Shown: positions 1 through 8,551 of the stretch, piece after piece
Layout: every line of letters begins with the position of its first letter
Position numbering within the stretch: position 1 is the stretch's first letter
Source of the DNA: JBGOTP01 sp963717075
GTDB lineage: Bacteria; Acidobacteriota; Vicinamibacteria; Vicinamibacterales; CAVVIG01
Direction: 5' to 3'
DNA: 64,000 bases
NCBI GenBank assembly: GCA_963717075.1
Contig: CAVQVI010000025.1
Coordinates: 62,001 to 126,000 of the forward strand
Made by a program: the position numbers and the translations under genes
Notes under the pieces: model-generated
What the model was told of the DNA's origin: nothing
The model's database searches: none
Seen by the model: the letters and a program-made list of their open reading frames with translations, nothing else

Positions 1-1
1 C

Positions 2-1564
2 AAGCTCGCGGTACCTGAACACATTCTGTCGAAGCCCGGCCCGCTGACGCAGGAGGAATTCCAGAAGATCCGGATCCACCCGCAGGTGGGAGCCGAGATC
101 ATCAGCGGCGTGCCATTTCCTTATCCAGTCGCGCCCCTCATTCTCAGCCACCACGAACGGTGGGACGGCAAGGGGTACCCCGCCGGGTTGAAGGGCGACG
201 AGATTCCCCTGGGTGCACGCATCTTGTCGGTCGTCGACTACTTCGATGCGCTGATGTCCGAGCGGCCCTACCACAAGGCCATGAGCTTCGACGACGCCGT
301 CGGTCTGCTGCGGCAGGAAAGCGGCAAGGCTCTCGACCCGCACGTCGTCGCGACCTTCATCGAGATGTATCCGTCCCTGACGGAGGAAGCCGAGGCGACG
401 CAGGAACCGGCGCGTAAGCTGACGCGCGTTCCCGCGCATGCGCCCGCCGCCAAGCCCGCGGTCGGCTTCGTGAACGAGGGAGTCGCGCGCACAACCGTAT
501 TCCAGGACATCGCGCTTGCACACCGGGAGATCTACACGCTGTACGAGATCGCGCAGGCGATGGGCAGCAGCCTTGGCGTATCGGACACAATGGCGCTCAT
601 TTCATCGAAGCTGAGCAACATCGTCCCGTTCTCCTGCTGCGCGCTGTTTCTCTACAACGAGGACACCGAGTCCCTTCGCTGCCGGTTTGCCACAGGCGTC
701 GATTCCGAGTTCGTCCATCAACTCACGATGAAAAACGGCCTTGGACTCACGGGCTGGGTGGCGCGCAACCGGCGACCCCTGGTCAATGCCCGACCGATCG
801 CCGACTTCGAGGCCGGCGGGATGGCCATCCAGACCACGCTCCAGTCGGCGTTGGTGTGTCCACTGGTGTTCAACGAACGATTCATCGGCACTATTGCCGT
901 CTACGACACCGGAGACTCGATTTACACCGACGATCACCGGCGCCTGCTCGATCGCATTTCAGAGCAGGCCGCCGCGGTCATCTACAACTCCATCGTGTTC
1001 GAGCAGACACAGGAAGATTCGCTGACCGATCCGTTGACGGGGCTACCCAACACGCGTTTCATGTTCATGCACCTGACGCGCGAGTTGTCGCGCGCTCATC
1101 GAATGAAGACCGAAGTCTCGCTCCTCGTGATGGATCTCGACAACTTCAAGGAGATCAATGACACCTACGGCCACAACGTCGGCGACCACGCACTGCGCGA
1201 CGTCGCCGCCGTTCTGAGGACCGGCATTCGGCCGTACGACATCTGCATCCGCTACGCGGGCGACGAGTTCATCGTAGTGCTCTCGGGATGCGGCAGCGAC
1301 GAAGCGGACCGGAAGCGCCTCGAGTTACAGCGCGCGGTCGACGAGCTTCATTTCGAGCCGCAGCCCGGTAAGGCCCTGCCGATTGCCATCAGCATCGGTG
1401 CGGCCGTGTTCCCGTACGATGGCGATTCGTACGAAACGCTCTTGGCAGCGGCAGACAGCCGCATGTACCGGGACAAGACCCGCCGCAAAAAGCAGCAGAA
1501 GCCGGTGGCGGCGTCACAAGACAGCGCGCCGGATGCAGAAGCCGGACGCGTTCACCGAGGTTAG
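2..1564 (+). CDS. HD-GYP / GAF / GGDEF cyclic-di-GMP turnover protein (5' truncated)
   Basis: The frame is open from the first bases of the window, so the gene begins upstream. The first ~110 residues are the end of an HD-GYP phosphodiesterase domain, with the HHERWDGKGYP segment; the HD metal ligands lie outside the window. A GAF domain follows (roughly residues 175-340), then a GGDEF domain to about residue 490. The signature is AGDEF instead of GGDEF, a common and usually active variant, and an RPYD inhibitory I-site lies five residues before it. The family makes and degrades c-di-GMP in the cytoplasm, with GAF sensing a small ligand or light. Which activity dominates cannot be judged from sequence. 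The Lys-rich tail ends at a TAG stop. It converges on the following minus-strand genes. Confidence 0.9.
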   Translation, partial: KLAVPEHILSKPGPLTQEEFQKIRIHPQVGAEIISGVPFPYPVAPLILSHHERWDGKGYPAGLKGDEIPLGARILSVVDYFDALMSERPYHKAMSFDDAVGLLRQESGKALDPHVVATFIEMYPSLTEEAEATQEPARKLTRVPAHAPAAKPAVGFVNEGVARTTVFQDIALAHREIYTLYEIAQAMGSSLGVSDTMALISSKLSNIVPFSCCALFLYNEDTESLRCRFATGVDSEFVHQLTMKNGLGLTGWVARNRRPLVNARPIADFEAGGMAIQTTLQSALVCPLVFNERFIGTIAVYDTGDSIYTDDHRRLLDRISEQAAAVIYNSIVFEQTQEDSLTDPLTGLPNTRFMFMHLTRELSRAHRMKTEVSLLVMDLDNFKEINDTYGHNVGDHALRDVAAVLRTGIRPYDICIRYAGDEFIVVLSGCGSDEADRKRLELQRAVDELHFEPQPGKALPIAISIGAAVFPYDGDSYETLLAAADSRMYRDKTRRKKQQKPVAASQDSAPDAEAGRVHRG

Positions 1565-1728
1565 CTCTGTGCCATTCGGCTGGTGCGACGAGAAGAAAGC
1601 CTACTGACAACCAAGGCCAACCGAGGGTTCGAGACGGTCTATCATCAGGAGGAAGTTCGGTCGCTTCCTGACTCTTGCAGTGTTGTGCTCGGAAAAAGCC
1701 GCGGCTTGCGCGTTGGGAGATCCGCCAG

Positions 1729-2664
1729 TTATGCGGGTGGGCGTGGCGAGCCTTCCGCAGGACTGGGGCTGTGAACCAGCTCGCGAATAGCCGGGACCAG
1801 GAGCGGGGCAATGTCGATGCGATTGCTCGGGTGGAACACGGAGGTCGTGGTCACGATGGCGGAAGCGCCCGCGTCATGAAGCGCCTGCTCTGCGCGCGCC
1901 GAGAACAGCGCATGCACGCCAAGGCAAACCGGAGCGCGCAAACGTGCCGCAACGAGGGCTTTCACCGTTTCAACCATGGTCTCGGCCGAGGACACGATAT
2001 CGTCCACGACGACGGGTGTGTGCCTCCAGTAGACCGCGTACGTGTCGGCATCTGGTAGGGACACATCGACCGCGAAATCGCCCCGCCGGGCCTTCCGCAT
2101 CACGACGAACGGCGCGCCAGCGCGATCCGCGACGTCTTTCACCCACTGCGCGCTTTCCTCGTCGGGTCCGACGACTACCGGACGGTCCACGTGCGCGGTC
2201 ATCCACTCTGCCAGGGCCGGCGCCGCGTGCACAATTCGGCTCGGCACCCGGTAGATCTGCATGAGGGAGCGGTAGCGGTGGAGATGCGGATCGACCGTGA
2301 CCAGCCAGTCCACATAGCGCGACAGCAGCCCGGCGAAGGTCCGGGACGTGACGGCCTCGCCGGGGTGGAACCGGCGGTCCTGACGCATGTAGGCAAGGTA
2401 CGGCGCGACGAGGCCCACGCGGGATGCACCGAGTTCGCGCGCCGCGTCAGCCAGAAACACAAGCGGGAGCAGCTTGTGGTCCGGCCGGTCGAGTGAGCAG
2501 ACGAGCACGACGCTCTTCTGCGCGCATTCCGCGTCGACGCGAAGATAGGTTTCACCGTCAGGGAAGCGACGCGATTCCACGACGCCCAGCGGAATCCCCG
2601 CCAGATCGCTCACCCGACGGCCGAGGGCCTCGCTGTCCTGGAGGACAAGTACAACCGCGCTCAC
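1729..2664 (-). CDS. Ribose-phosphate pyrophosphokinase family protein
   Basis: Homologue (311 aa) of PRPP synthetase, which transfers pyrophosphate from ATP to ribose 5-phosphate. Visible features are RRFPDGETYLRV near the N terminus, DPHLHRYRSL in place of the bacterial flexible-loop region, and a PRPP-binding segment VVVDDIVSSAETM. That segment is looser than the standard DDxxDTGGT form, so this is a divergent paralogue and probably not the housekeeping Prs. The GTG start is chosen because GTGA overlaps the TGA of the upstream phosphorylase gene by 4 nt. A long antiparallel extension upstream in the same frame is not coding. The tight coupling to a nucleoside/AMP phosphorylase suggests a joint role in ribose-phosphate recycling; that is inference. 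Confidence 0.85.
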   Translation of the reverse strand: MSAVVLVLQDSEALGRRVSDLAGIPLGVVESRRFPDGETYLRVDAECAQKSVVLVCSLDRPDHKLLPLVFLADAARELGASRVGLVAPYLAYMRQDRRFHPGEAVTSRTFAGLLSRYVDWLVTVDPHLHRYRSLMQIYRVPSRIVHAAPALAEWMTAHVDRPVVVGPDEESAQWVKDVADRAGAPFVVMRKARRGDFAVDVSLPDADTYAVYWRHTPVVVDDIVSSAETMVETVKALVAARLRAPVCLGVHALFSARAEQALHDAGASAIVTTTSVFHPSNRIDIAPLLVPAIRELVHSPSPAEGSPRPPA

Positions 2665-4175
2665 CCTGCTTCTCCGATGACGACGATGTCGGGATGCGTG
2701 GCGAGATAATCCCGGGCGTACTGCAGTTCCCCAACACTCTCGGCATGCAGCGTGAACAGCGGCTGCCCACCGGCGACCTCGGTGCCGATGCGGACGTGGA
2801 GGTCGATGCCAGCGGCGGGGTCGGCTGGCGCCCCGGCCAGCTTGGCTGCGCGCGCCAGCCTTCGGTTGTCCATGCCGCTGATCGTACCGCTCACGCGGGC
2901 GGTCACCTCGAATCGCTGCGAGCTCGTCGGGGGTGTCCGCATGCCGCCCTGGGCGTCGCAGATCGCCTGCAGCTTCCGCCATGCGCGCCCGTCGCTCAGA
3001 ATGGCTCGGGCCTGCGCGGTCCCGTCCCCGATCGCGCACGCGCTGGCGAGCTCGAGGATTTCGCCTGCGAGAAGTATGGCTCGCTCGCGCAGATCGTTGG
3101 GAACATCGGAGTCGCCTCTGGTCACCGCAACAACATCCCTCGCCTCGAGCGCGGGCCCGATGCCCCTGCCGACGGGCTGCGTACCGTCCGTGACGATTGG
3201 GTGAACCGACAATCCCATTTCACCGCCGACGCGCTCGAGCAGGCGAGCGAGCGAGTGCGCCGTGTCGACCGTGCGGACCTTCGCGGTCGGTCCGACCGGG
3301 ATGTCGAGCACCACGTGTGTCGAGCCCGCGGCGACCTTCTTGGACAGGACCGAGGCGACCAACTGCGCGTCGCTGTCGAGATCGAGCGCGCGCTCGACGC
3401 GAATCAGCAGATCGTCCACGGGACTGAGATGAATAGCGCCGCCCCAGATCACACATCCGCCTTCCCGCTCGACAACGCGCCGCATCGAGGCGAGATCGAG
3501 ATCGACGGGAGCCAGCGTTGCCATCGCGTCGGCCGTACCGGCTGGCGATGTGATGGCGCGAGACGAGGTCTTCGGAATACATACACCTGCGGCCGCGACA
3601 ATCGACACGACGATGGGCGTCGTCCGGTTCCCGGGGAGACCACCGACGCTATGTTTGTCAGCCACAATCGGACGGTCCCACGTCAGACGTTCGCCCACCT
3701 GGACCATGCCGCGGGTCAGCCAGACGACCTCGTCGAGACTCATGCCGGCAGCCGTGCAGGCCGTGAGGAACGCCGACAGGTCGATGTCGGTGTAACGGCC
3801 CGCGACCATGTCGCGAAGAATGGCCATGAGCTCGGCCTCCTTGAAGGCGTGGCCGAAGATTTTCGCCCGAACCGAACCGAGCGACTCAACCGGCCGCGGA
3901 TGCGAAAAACTCGCGGGCTCTCCGGGTGCGGCGTCGAGCAGTCGCCAAGCTGCTTCCGAGAGCCCGGCTTCGGTCGGCAGTACAAATCCGTCGCGGACGA
4001 CGTTGAGCGTCGCGATGATCGACGAGCGCGCGGTTGTCACCATGAGACGGGAGTGTGCTGAGAAGCCTTCGGATCGGCAGACGGGACAGTTGGCCTGCAT
4101 GTACACGATGGGCTCCTCGTGCGTGTCGATCCCCATTCGCTTCAGTAGGAGGGAGTTGCGTGCGGCATGATCCAT
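2661..4175 (-). CDS. AMP phosphorylase / thymidine phosphorylase-like protein (long form)
   Basis: The 504-aa protein matches the length of archaeal AMP phosphorylase (about 503 aa) and of bacterial putative thymidine phosphorylases with the extra N-terminal domain, not the ~440 aa of E. coli DeoA. Conserved segments are DKHSVGGLPGNRTT and SSRAITSPAGTADAMATL, the family signature region that binds phosphate and pyrimidine or nucleotide. Archaeal members split AMP into adenine and ribose 1,5-bisphosphate; whether this one takes AMP or a nucleoside is not decidable here. The ATG giving MDHAARNSLLLKRMGID is preferred over upstream in-frame codons because similarity begins there. Its stop overlaps the PRPP-synthetase homologue, so the two are probably co-translated. 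Confidence 0.88.
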   Translation of the reverse strand: MDHAARNSLLLKRMGIDTHEEPIVYMQANCPVCRSEGFSAHSRLMVTTARSSIIATLNVVRDGFVLPTEAGLSEAAWRLLDAAPGEPASFSHPRPVESLGSVRAKIFGHAFKEAELMAILRDMVAGRYTDIDLSAFLTACTAAGMSLDEVVWLTRGMVQVGERLTWDRPIVADKHSVGGLPGNRTTPIVVSIVAAAGVCIPKTSSRAITSPAGTADAMATLAPVDLDLASMRRVVEREGGCVIWGGAIHLSPVDDLLIRVERALDLDSDAQLVASVLSKKVAAGSTHVVLDIPVGPTAKVRTVDTAHSLARLLERVGGEMGLSVHPIVTDGTQPVGRGIGPALEARDVVAVTRGDSDVPNDLRERAILLAGEILELASACAIGDGTAQARAILSDGRAWRKLQAICDAQGGMRTPPTSSQRFEVTARVSGTISGMDNRRLARAAKLAGAPADPAAGIDLHVRIGTEVAGGQPLFTLHAESVGELQYARDYLATHPDIVVIGEAG

Positions 4176-4395
4176 GCGCGGCCATTTTAGCCTTAGCGGT
4201 GGTCGCACTGTCCTGGAGCGACCGAGGTCCGCTGGACCTCTCCACCAGCCTCGCTCACCATGCTCTCGCGCGATCGATGAATTTCCACCACGTTCACGCA
4301 GGCTCCGGTGCGCGTGATGCGGCGCGCTCCGCAACGCGGCTGGAATCCGCACACGTGGCGGGATATTTCCCGCGGGCAACGCCGACTCGGCGCCT

Positions 4396-4635
4396 TCACC
4401 GATAATCCTCGTCGTCGATCCAATCGGGCCCGAGGCCTGCAAGCCCTGTCCAGAGCAACGCCACGCCGGTCGCCCCGCCAACGAGCGCTAGCCCCTGCAC
4501 CCACCACGCGAAATCACTCCCGGAAAACTCCACCCAGGCGGCTGGCGCCGCCAGCGCGAGCCCCAGTGCCGTTGCGTGCCGAGGACGTCGAACAAGACGA
4601 AGGAGGGCGCCACGCGCGCGCCTGGTGAAGGACAT
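4396..4635 (-). CDS. Small two-helix membrane protein
   Basis: A 79-aa ORF with a basic N terminus (TRRARGALLRLVRR), two hydrophobic stretches (about residues 24-40 and 46-64) and an acidic tail ending DWIDDEDYR. The shape is that of an inner-membrane protein with two helices. It shares orientation with the phosphorylase and PRPP-synthetase genes, 220 bp upstream of them; that gap holds nothing I recognise. A second in-frame ATG at 4650 lies inside the 38-bp repeat shared with the region before 7078. No clear Shine-Dalgarno sequence precedes either start. Function unknown. Confidence 0.55.
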   Translation of the reverse strand: MSFTRRARGALLRLVRRPRHATALGLALAAPAAWVEFSGSDFAWWVQGLALVGGATGVALLWTGLAGLGPDWIDDEDYR

Positions 4636-4669
4636 GGGAATTGATACCATAGTGCGCCGTGCTGCTGAC
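4632..4669. repeat. Copy 1 of a 38-bp duplicated upstream element
   Basis: Core GGAATTGATACCATAGTGCG, continuing to TGCTGCTGAC. It is nearly identical (one gap and three substitutions) to 7052-7088. Copy 1 lies between the divergent small membrane protein gene and the alcohol dehydrogenase; copy 2 lies just before the flavin reductase start. Either a shared regulatory element or a local duplication would explain it. Confidence 0.75.
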
Positions 4670-4777
4670 CCGGCCCCGCTGTTCAAGACTCTCCTGGTTC
4701 TTCGCGTCGCCGCTGCAAAGTCATCGGCGTCAACCTCCCGCCTGTTACACCGAACCGTTCGGAAGAATGAGCATTCC

Positions 4778-5764
4778 ATGCGCGCAATGACACTGACCCG
4801 ACGCGGTTCCGGAACCGTGGAAGAAGTGACCCTCGATCGACCGGAGCCAGGATTCGGCGATGTCGTAGTCAAAGTGCTGGCATGCGGCGTCTGTCGTACG
4901 GATTTGCATGTGGTCGACGGCGAACTGCCCGAGCCCGCGATTCCGGTGGTTCCCGGCCACGAGATCGTCGGTCGCGTGGAGCAGGTCGGCGGCGACGTGC
5001 ACGCGTTCTCGCCGGGGGATCGCGTCGGCATCCCGTGGCTGGGACATTCGTGCGGGGCCTGCAGCTTCTGCCGGTCGGGGCGGGAGAACCTTTGCCCGCG
5101 TGCCAGATTCACGGGATATCAGATCAATGGCGGTTATGCGGAGTACGCCGTCGCGGATGCGCGGTTCTGTTTTCCATTGCCGGCGTCGTACGACGACGGG
5201 CACGCGGCCCCCCTACTGTGCGCCGGGCTGATTGGCTATCGCGCCTATCGAATGGCAGGCGCGGGCAGGCGGGTGGGCATCTACGGGTTCGGCGCGGCCG
5301 CGCACATCATCACGCAGGTCGCCGTCCATCAGAAGCGCGAGGTGTACGCCTTCGTCGCACCAGGAGATGACCAGGCGATTCGCTTTGCCCTTCAGTGTGG
5401 GGCGACGTGGGCCGGGCCATCGAATCAGCCGCCGCCCGTGCTACTCGACAGCGCAATCATTTTTGCGCCTGTCGGTCCGCTCGTACCCGAAGCCCTCTCG
5501 CGCACAGAACCTGGTGGTATCGTCGTCTGCGCCGGCATCCACATGAGCGACATTCCAACATTCCCCTATGGTCTCCTTTGGGGGGAGCGCACCGTCCGCT
5601 CCGTCGCCAATCTGACGCGCGCTGACGCAACTGAGTTCCTCGCCCTCGCCGCTGAGGTCTCGATTCACACACATGTGCAGATCTATCCTCTTGCGGATGC
5701 CAATCGCGCGCTGAGCGACCTTCGAGCGGGACGGCTGTCCGGCGCTGCCGTGCTCGTGCCGTAA
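4778..5764 (+). CDS. Zinc-dependent alcohol dehydrogenase family protein
   Basis: Medium-chain dehydrogenase/reductase of 328 aa. The catalytic-zinc region reads CGVCRTDLHVVDGELPEP followed by VPGHEIVG. The structural-zinc loop has four cysteines in CGACSFCRSGRENLC. The Rossmann segment GIYGFGAAAHIITQVA binds NAD(P). The sequence resembles the zinc-binding alcohol dehydrogenase family often found in anaerobic or stress clusters, reducing aldehydes or oxidising alcohols; the substrate is unknown. The ATG giving MRAMTLTRRG is preferred; an ATG three codons later is possible. The longer ORF upstream lacks similarity. The neighbouring stress protein and phosphorylase suggest a fermentative or redox-balancing role, by context only. 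Confidence 0.9.
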   Translation: MRAMTLTRRGSGTVEEVTLDRPEPGFGDVVVKVLACGVCRTDLHVVDGELPEPAIPVVPGHEIVGRVEQVGGDVHAFSPGDRVGIPWLGHSCGACSFCRSGRENLCPRARFTGYQINGGYAEYAVADARFCFPLPASYDDGHAAPLLCAGLIGYRAYRMAGAGRRVGIYGFGAAAHIITQVAVHQKREVYAFVAPGDDQAIRFALQCGATWAGPSNQPPPVLLDSAIIFAPVGPLVPEALSRTEPGGIVVCAGIHMSDIPTFPYGLLWGERTVRSVANLTRADATEFLALAAEVSIHTHVQIYPLADANRALSDLRAGRLSGAAVLVP

Positions 5765-5922
5765 CGGCGTGACTCGAGTTCACGCTGGCCTGTCGGGGGC
5801 GTCCGCGCAGGGTCCTTCTGGCCTCAGGAGATCTTTGCCGACCAGTCAGCCATACCGCACCATAGACAGCGTCCTGTGAAGCACGGACCCTCGCCGCGGC
5901 GTGCTGCCCAACGCCGACGCGG

Positions 5923-6789
5923 TCACGCGCTCAGCACAGGGCAAGGCGAGCGCTGGATGATCCCGAACGCGTGCGTGCGGAGACGTCCGAATGGCTCGGC
6001 AACGGACCCACGCCCGACTATCACAAGGTCGGCACCCGTCCGAGTCGCCTCTTCCGTCACCGTGGGGACAATCTCGCCAACAGCCACGCGAATCGGCAGA
6101 TCGACACCGGCCGATTTCACCATCGACGATATCCTCACGTGCGCCCCTTCGCGAATGGCATCCTGCAGCCGTCGCTCCCGCGCCAATGACGGCCAATCGG
6201 TGATTGGGGTTACAACATGTAGGAGGTCCAACCTGGCTCCCATCTTCGCACTGAATTCGACCGCCCACAGCGCGAGCACGGGTGTCGCCGGCGTTCCATC
6301 CACCGCACAGAGAACGGTCTTTGGAAGGTCTTTCGTCGTCTGATTCTCGGCGTGCGCGGCCGTCCAGACCGGACACGTTGCATCATGCAGCACCTTCGAC
6401 GTGACCGATCCCACGAGCATCGCCCTGAAGAGGCCGAGCCCATGGGTCGGCATCATGATCAAGTCGACATCATGGCTACGCGCGAACTGAGTGATCCTGA
6501 ATGCGGGATCTCCGGTATCGACTACGCGGTCGACTCGGAGACCGACGAGCTTGTCGGTCAATGCCTTCTCGAGATGAGACTCCAGCGTCCCCACCAGTTC
6601 TGCGGGATTCTCACTGATCCTCGAAGCCATGCCAGCCGGCATCGCCTCAAACGCCGGAGGAATCACGCTCAAGAGAGTCGTCTTGGCGCCGAAGCTGTTC
6701 GCGAGGGCCCGCACGAACGGGGCCGCCTGCTCTCCCTGGGCGGAGAAATCAAAGGGAAACAGAACATGTTTGATGGTCAACATATCCAC
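5923..6789 (-). CDS. Universal stress protein, tandem UspA domains
   Basis: Two UspA domains in 288 aa. The first (about residues 6-145) carries the ATP-binding segment THGLGLFRAMLVGSVTSKVL, matching the G-x2-G-x9-G-S/T pattern, followed by TCPV. The second (about 155-288) ends HAFGIIQRSPCPVLSA and its nucleotide loop is degenerate. Such proteins bind ATP in the cytoplasm and accumulate under energy limitation or oxygen stress. Start is GTG (GTG GAT ATG); the ATG two codons on is an alternative. It lies between the alcohol dehydrogenase and the flavin reductase, which run on the other strand. Confidence 0.9.
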   Translation of the reverse strand: MDMLTIKHVLFPFDFSAQGEQAAPFVRALANSFGAKTTLLSVIPPAFEAMPAGMASRISENPAELVGTLESHLEKALTDKLVGLRVDRVVDTGDPAFRITQFARSHDVDLIMMPTHGLGLFRAMLVGSVTSKVLHDATCPVWTAAHAENQTTKDLPKTVLCAVDGTPATPVLALWAVEFSAKMGARLDLLHVVTPITDWPSLARERRLQDAIREGAHVRISSMVKSAGVDLPIRVAVGEIVPTVTEEATRTGADLVIVGRGSVAEPFGRLRTHAFGIIQRSPCPVLSA

Positions 6790-7051
6790 AACGACGCCAT
6801 CGTGACTGCAGAAGTACGCCTATGAGGTCGAAGAGCAGATACGATACAACATGGCCACAATACCCGCGGCACCCGCAATGATGGTGTCGGAACCCACAAA
6901 CGCGGAATCCTTCCACGCATGCCGTCTCAACTGAAGTGTAGCGGAACGGGCCTTCGGTGTTTGTTGACACCGCGCCCGCACGTCTCTCTGCCCACGTCCG
7001 GAGCGACACCTTCTCTCTGAGAATGTGCATGCCGCGACACGCCTTTGTATC

Positions 7052-7088
7052 ACATGGAATTGATACCATACTGCGCGATGCTGCTGAC
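7052..7088. repeat. Copy 2 of the 38-bp duplicated upstream element
   Basis: Second copy of the element at 4632-4669. It runs into the first codons of the flavin reductase: CATACT, five bases, then ATG CTG CTG AC. If CATACT acts as a -10 box, the mRNA would be leaderless; no Shine-Dalgarno sequence is seen before this ATG. Confidence 0.7.
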
Positions 7089-7812
7089 ACTTCCGATCCG
7101 CGAAGTGGTTCCCGCGACACCACGCGCGCGGGTCGTGCGGATTGGTCTGCGCGGTGCGCTTTTTTCCTACAGCCCCGGGCAGGCGGTGCTCGTCGCCACG
7201 CACGATCACCAGGCACGCCGCCCGTACTCGCTTGCCAGCGCGCCGGAAGATGCCGAGCGTGAGGATTGCCTCGAACTGCTCGTTGGCTTGAACGCCCATG
7301 GAGCCCCTGGATCGGATCTGACGCTCGAGCGAGGCGCACTCATTGATGTGGAAGGCCCTCTTGGGCGCTTCACGTTTCCCGATGCTCCCGATACCGACCG
7401 GTTCGTCTTCATCGCCGGCGGCACAGGCATCGCTCCACTCAGGTCGATGCTGCACCGCGCGCTCCATGTTCCGCACCGAAGCATTGGCGTCCTCTACAGC
7501 GCGCGCACGTTGAGCGACTTCGCGTACGGAGACGAACTGCAGGATCTGGCTCGACATGGTCGGATCGAGTTGCGGCAGACGGTGACGCGTGAAGTCGCGA
7601 CGGAAGAGTGGAGCGGCGCAGTGGGGCGGCTCGGATCTGCTGCAATCGGGCAACTCGTGCACGACCCCGAAACGCTCTGCTTCATTTGTGGGCCGCTGGC
7701 ACTCGTTCATGAGATGCCGAAGCTGCTGGGACAGTGCGGGGTTGCCACGAACCGCATTCGAATCGAGGAATGGGCTAGAGTCCCACCACGTGATACCCGG
7801 CATCAACCATGA
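7078..7812 (+). CDS. FAD/NAD(P)-binding ferredoxin reductase-type oxidoreductase
   Basis: Ferredoxin-NADP reductase fold, 244 aa. An N-terminal flavin-binding barrel contains RPYSLASAP, the R-x-Y-S FAD motif. A nucleotide-binding half follows with GGTGIAPLRSM and a terminal CFICGPLALVHEM. No 2Fe-2S domain is attached, so it probably passes electrons between NAD(P)H and a separate partner. ATG 7078 is preferred because the FAD domain starts there and the duplicated element ends there; an upstream in-frame ATG at 7054 would add eight residues. Its 3' end overlaps convergent fabI by 38 bp. Confidence 0.88.
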   Translation: MLLTLPIREVVPATPRARVVRIGLRGALFSYSPGQAVLVATHDHQARRPYSLASAPEDAEREDCLELLVGLNAHGAPGSDLTLERGALIDVEGPLGRFTFPDAPDTDRFVFIAGGTGIAPLRSMLHRALHVPHRSIGVLYSARTLSDFAYGDELQDLARHGRIELRQTVTREVATEEWSGAVGRLGSAAIGQLVHDPETLCFICGPLALVHEMPKLLGQCGVATNRIRIEEWARVPPRDTRHQP

Positions 7813-8548
7813 GCACTTCGCCGGTGATGGCGCGCGAGGCAGGCCCGAGCATGAACAGCGCCGCGTCGGCGACTTCGGCAAGTTCGACATTGCGCCGAAG
7901 GGGTGCCCGGTCGCGATAGACCTGCAGAATGCTCGAAAAGCCCGATATCCCGGCGGCCGCCAGCGTCTTGATCGGCCCGGCGGAGATCGCATTGACGCGG
8001 ATGTTCTGCGGGCCGAGATCGGCCGCCAGATAGCGAACGGACGATTCGAGCGCCGCCTTGGCAACCCCCATCACGTTGTAGTTCGGGAACACCCGCTCGC
8101 TGCCGACGAATGTGAGCGTCAACACGCTGCCCCCGCCCCGACGCACCATCAGCGGCTGAACCGCTCGGGTGAGGCCAATGAGCGAATAGGCGCTGACGTC
8201 GAGGGCGATCCGGAAGCCTTCGCGCGATGTGTGCACGAACGGGCTGGAAAGTTCAGCCTGCGGGGCGAACGCCGCGCCATGGACGAGGAAATCGAGTCCG
8301 CCGAACTCGCGATCGAGAGCCGTCGCCAGGTCTGCAATCTGTTCATCGCTCGCCACGTCGCACGGTAGCAGAACGGGATGCTGCAGCTTCTCTGCCAGTT
8401 CCCGCACGTTTTCCTCGAGTCGCGCGCTGGGATATGTGAGGGCGAGCCGAGCGCCGGCCGCCTCCGCGGCTTGCGCGATCGCCCAGGAGATGGATCGTTT
8501 GTTGGCCACACCAACAACGAGCCCGAGTTTTCCCGTAAGAGTGGACAC
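7775..8548 (-). CDS. fabI: Enoyl-[acyl-carrier-protein] reductase FabI
   Basis: NADH-dependent enoyl-ACP reductase, 257 aa, last step of the fatty-acid elongation cycle. The N-terminal GVANKRSISWAIA loop and the PNYNVMGVAK active site (Tyr157, Lys164) are typical. The residue matching E. coli Tyr146 is Phe (LTFVGSERVF), a substitution worth noting because that position is usually Tyr; the essential Tyr is kept. SAGPIKTLAAAGI, the substrate-loop region, is conserved. GTG start. It follows the 8552-9331 gene by three bases and is probably co-transcribed with it. Confidence 0.95.
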   Translation of the reverse strand: MSTLTGKLGLVVGVANKRSISWAIAQAAEAAGARLALTYPSARLEENVRELAEKLQHPVLLPCDVASDEQIADLATALDREFGGLDFLVHGAAFAPQAELSSPFVHTSREGFRIALDVSAYSLIGLTRAVQPLMVRRGGGSVLTLTFVGSERVFPNYNVMGVAKAALESSVRYLAADLGPQNIRVNAISAGPIKTLAAAGISGFSSILQVYRDRAPLRRNVELAEVADAALFMLGPASRAITGEVLMVDAGYHVVGL

Positions 8549-8551
8549 GCC

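Noticed and set aside
1696..1707. AAGCCGCGGCTT palindrome between the GGDEF gene and the PRPP-synthetase homologue as a terminator
   Set aside because: Self-complementary without a loop and no T-run.
6820..6951. Short minus-strand hydrophobic ORF (KDSAFVGSDTIIAGAAGIVAM) upstream of the reductase
   Set aside because: Only a TTG start without ribosome site; too little to call, although the helix-like stretch is curious. The rest of 6790-7051 shows nothing.
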